A stretch of 7,102 nucleotides of DNA. Origin: Thermodesulfovibrionia bacterium (GTDB lineage Bacteria > Nitrospirota > Thermodesulfovibrionia > UBA6902). Positions 5,886 to 7,102 of this stretch are shown in pieces. The stretch is from positions 1 through 7,102 of the forward strand of contig CAMYJJ010000151.1 of NCBI GenBank assembly GCA_947258735.1, in the 5' to 3' direction. The notes under the pieces are model-generated. The model was not told where the DNA came from, made no database searches, and was given only the letters and a program-made list of their open reading frames with translations. Each line of letters opens with the position of its first letter. Position 1 is the first letter of the stretch. Both the position numbers and the translations under genes were made by a program.

Positions 5886-7102
5886 TGGCTTTGGAAGATT
5901 CTGCGTCCTCGGGAAAAGTTACATTGACCTGATCCCTTGTGCTGAGAAATTTCTTCATATCTTTCAGCTCACCAAGAAATTGAGACGTAATCACTTCCCC
6001 CTCTGTCTTGTTAGTTATTACATGAGGAATAATAATTATAATAAGCTCCGTCTTCTCTGTAGCATACGTTGTATGACGGAAGAGATTACCCAGTATCGGT
6101 ATTGAACTTAAAATCGGTATTCCTTCATAAGACTTTGTTTCCTTTTCTTCGATAATGCCGCCAATCACTATTCCCTGTTTATCCGGAATAACAACAGACG
6201 TTATTGTCTTTCTTGTGGAAAATGCGGGATAGGAAAACCCTCCGACAACGGCCGACTCCAGCACATCAGATACTTCCTGTTCAACATCAAGGACAACTGT
6301 CCGTTCATCATTAATGGACGGTTTGATCTTCAGCTTCTTGCCAACTGTCTTATACTCTATATTCTGTGTCAGTGCATCATTAATGGATGCTGATGTAGTG
6401 GTGCTGGTTGCCGTAGGTATGTCTTTCCCGACCTCAATACTTGCCTCCTCCTGGTCCCTTACAAGCAATCTGGGACTCTGGAGAATATTGACTTTGGTTT
6501 TACTGGCAAGAGCGCTGATTAATGCCGTCAGCTTATCCGGTTTGAATAAAAAGTATGACAGCCCTCCCCCACCCGCCACTGTTTCCAGTGTCGGTGCTGA
6601 CTGGGTAAGAAAGGAGTCAGTAGCAATGCCGCCCGTTCCTGCCTTACCCTGGACCAGACCGGAATATTCTTTATCAATGTCATGCAGCATGGACCACTGA
6701 ATGCCGAACTCATCACCGCTCGTGATGAAAACTTCAGCTATAATGGCCTCGATCAGGACCTCTCTGGGATAGACATCAATTTTCTTGATCAGCTCGACCA
6801 TCTCCCTGTACACTCCCGGCGGAGCCAGAATAATAAGGGAGTTTGTAGGCTCAAAGGTAATAATTTCAACCCTGCTGCTGCCTGAATTGTCAGTAGGCCG
6901 CCTTCTCGGAGCTGTCCGAGATGTTGTTTTCTTTGCTGCTGTAGCAGGGGTAGATGTCTGGGCTGTTGCTCTTTTCTGCGTCTTAACATCTGTTTCATAC
7001 AGGGAGCCGAGAATATCAGCAATGCTTTCTGCTTTTACATTCTGGATGGGATGCACAAAAATATTCTGACCTGACATCACCTCCTCATCCAGTTTTTTTA
7101 AC
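5875..7102 (-). CDS. gspD: Type II secretion outer-membrane secretin GspD (partial, 5' end beyond the right edge)
   Basis: GspD forms the multimeric outer-membrane channel of the T2SS. The frame is open to the window edge, so the 408 visible residues are the C-terminal part of a protein usually of about 650-750 residues; the signal peptide and N0-N2 domains are missing. Visible in order (numbered from the edge): an N-type repeat (NIFVHPIQNVKAESIADIL), a Thr/Ala/basic linker at 36-77, the remainder of that domain (PTNSLIILAPPGVYREM), then the secretin core from REVLIEAIIAEV through LQSPRLLVRDQEEASIEVGK to the signature GIPILSSIPILGNLF (327-341) and the last strand IIIIIPHVI (354-362). A 46-residue hydrophilic tail follows. 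The in-frame GTG 7078-7080, preceded by GAGGAG, is probably internal because LKKLDEE upstream continues the conserved domain. The stop overlaps gspE. Confidence 0.96.
   Translation of the reverse strand, partial: LKKLDEEVMSGQNIFVHPIQNVKAESIADILGSLYETDVKTQKRATAQTSTPATAAKKTTSRTAPRRRPTDNSGSSRVEIITFEPTNSLIILAPPGVYREMVELIKKIDVYPREVLIEAIIAEVFITSGDEFGIQWSMLHDIDKEYSGLVQGKAGTGGIATDSFLTQSAPTLETVAGGGGLSYFLFKPDKLTALISALASKTKVNILQSPRLLVRDQEEASIEVGKDIPTATSTTTSASINDALTQNIEYKTVGKKLKIKPSINDERTVVLDVEQEVSDVLESAVVGGFSYPAFSTRKTITSVVIPDKQGIVIGGIIEEKETKSYEGIPILSSIPILGNLFRHTTYATEKTELIIIIIPHVITNKTEGEVITSQFLGELKDMKKFLSTRDQVNVTFPEDAESSKANER

Noticed and set aside
4822..6105. Two plus-strand frames of about 200 codons opposite gspE and the gspD end
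   Set aside because: Antisense to strongly conserved motifs (Walker region, MshEN region, secretin C-terminus); no independent support for coding.
1..7102. Type IV pilus or MSH pilus locus instead of a T2SS
   Set aside because: GspE and GspF alone could fit a pilus, but the GspG signature, the full H-I-J-K minor pseudopilin set, a GspK lacking Glu+5 and the adjacent secretin in canonical order fit a T2SS better.

Overview
The window holds one block of genes, all read on the minus strand (right to left), that encode the core of a type II secretion system (T2SS, general secretory pathway): gspD (5' part off the right edge), gspE, gspF, gspG, gspH, gspI, gspJ and gspK (3' part off the left edge). 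The D-E-F-G-H-I-J-K order is the classical T2SS order. Secretin, ATPase with tetracysteine motif, platform protein, one major pseudopilin with the GspG-type acidic C-terminus, and four minor pseudopilins including a GspK without the usual Glu+5 together argue for a T2SS, not a type IV pilus cluster. gspC would be expected to the right and gspL/gspM to the left, but neither is visible.

A secretin means an outer membrane, so the host is a diderm bacterium. Base composition looks moderate, slightly AT-rich by eye. The proteins do not look like close copies of enterobacterial Out/Pul proteins. Nitrospirota, Desulfobacterota or a related lineage is plausible, but I cannot fix the taxon.

Layout from right to left along the transcript: gspD 7102-5875, gspE 5885-4173, gspF 4173-2956, a 40-nt gap with the best ribosome binding site in the window, gspG 2915-2466, gspH 2450-1905, gspI 1915-1538, gspJ (start uncertain, up to 1548) to 793, and gspK 785-1. 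Genes overlap or lie within about 40 nt, so they are almost certainly co-transcribed and partly translationally coupled. No promoter, terminator, RNA gene, mobile element or CRISPR array is visible, and no gene-free stretch exceeds 300 bases.

In the working machine, GspE hydrolyses ATP in the cytoplasm and drives GspF. GspG subunits then assemble into a periplasmic pseudopilus started by a GspH-I-J-K tip, which pushes folded exoproteins through the GspD channel. The most informative detail is in the N-terminus of GspE: two tandem 24-residue MshEN-type motifs with the 5-residue spacer seen in cyclic-di-GMP-binding ATPases, the second nearly perfect and the first degenerate. Otherwise this is a conventional locus, and I found no convincing evidence of an undescribed system.
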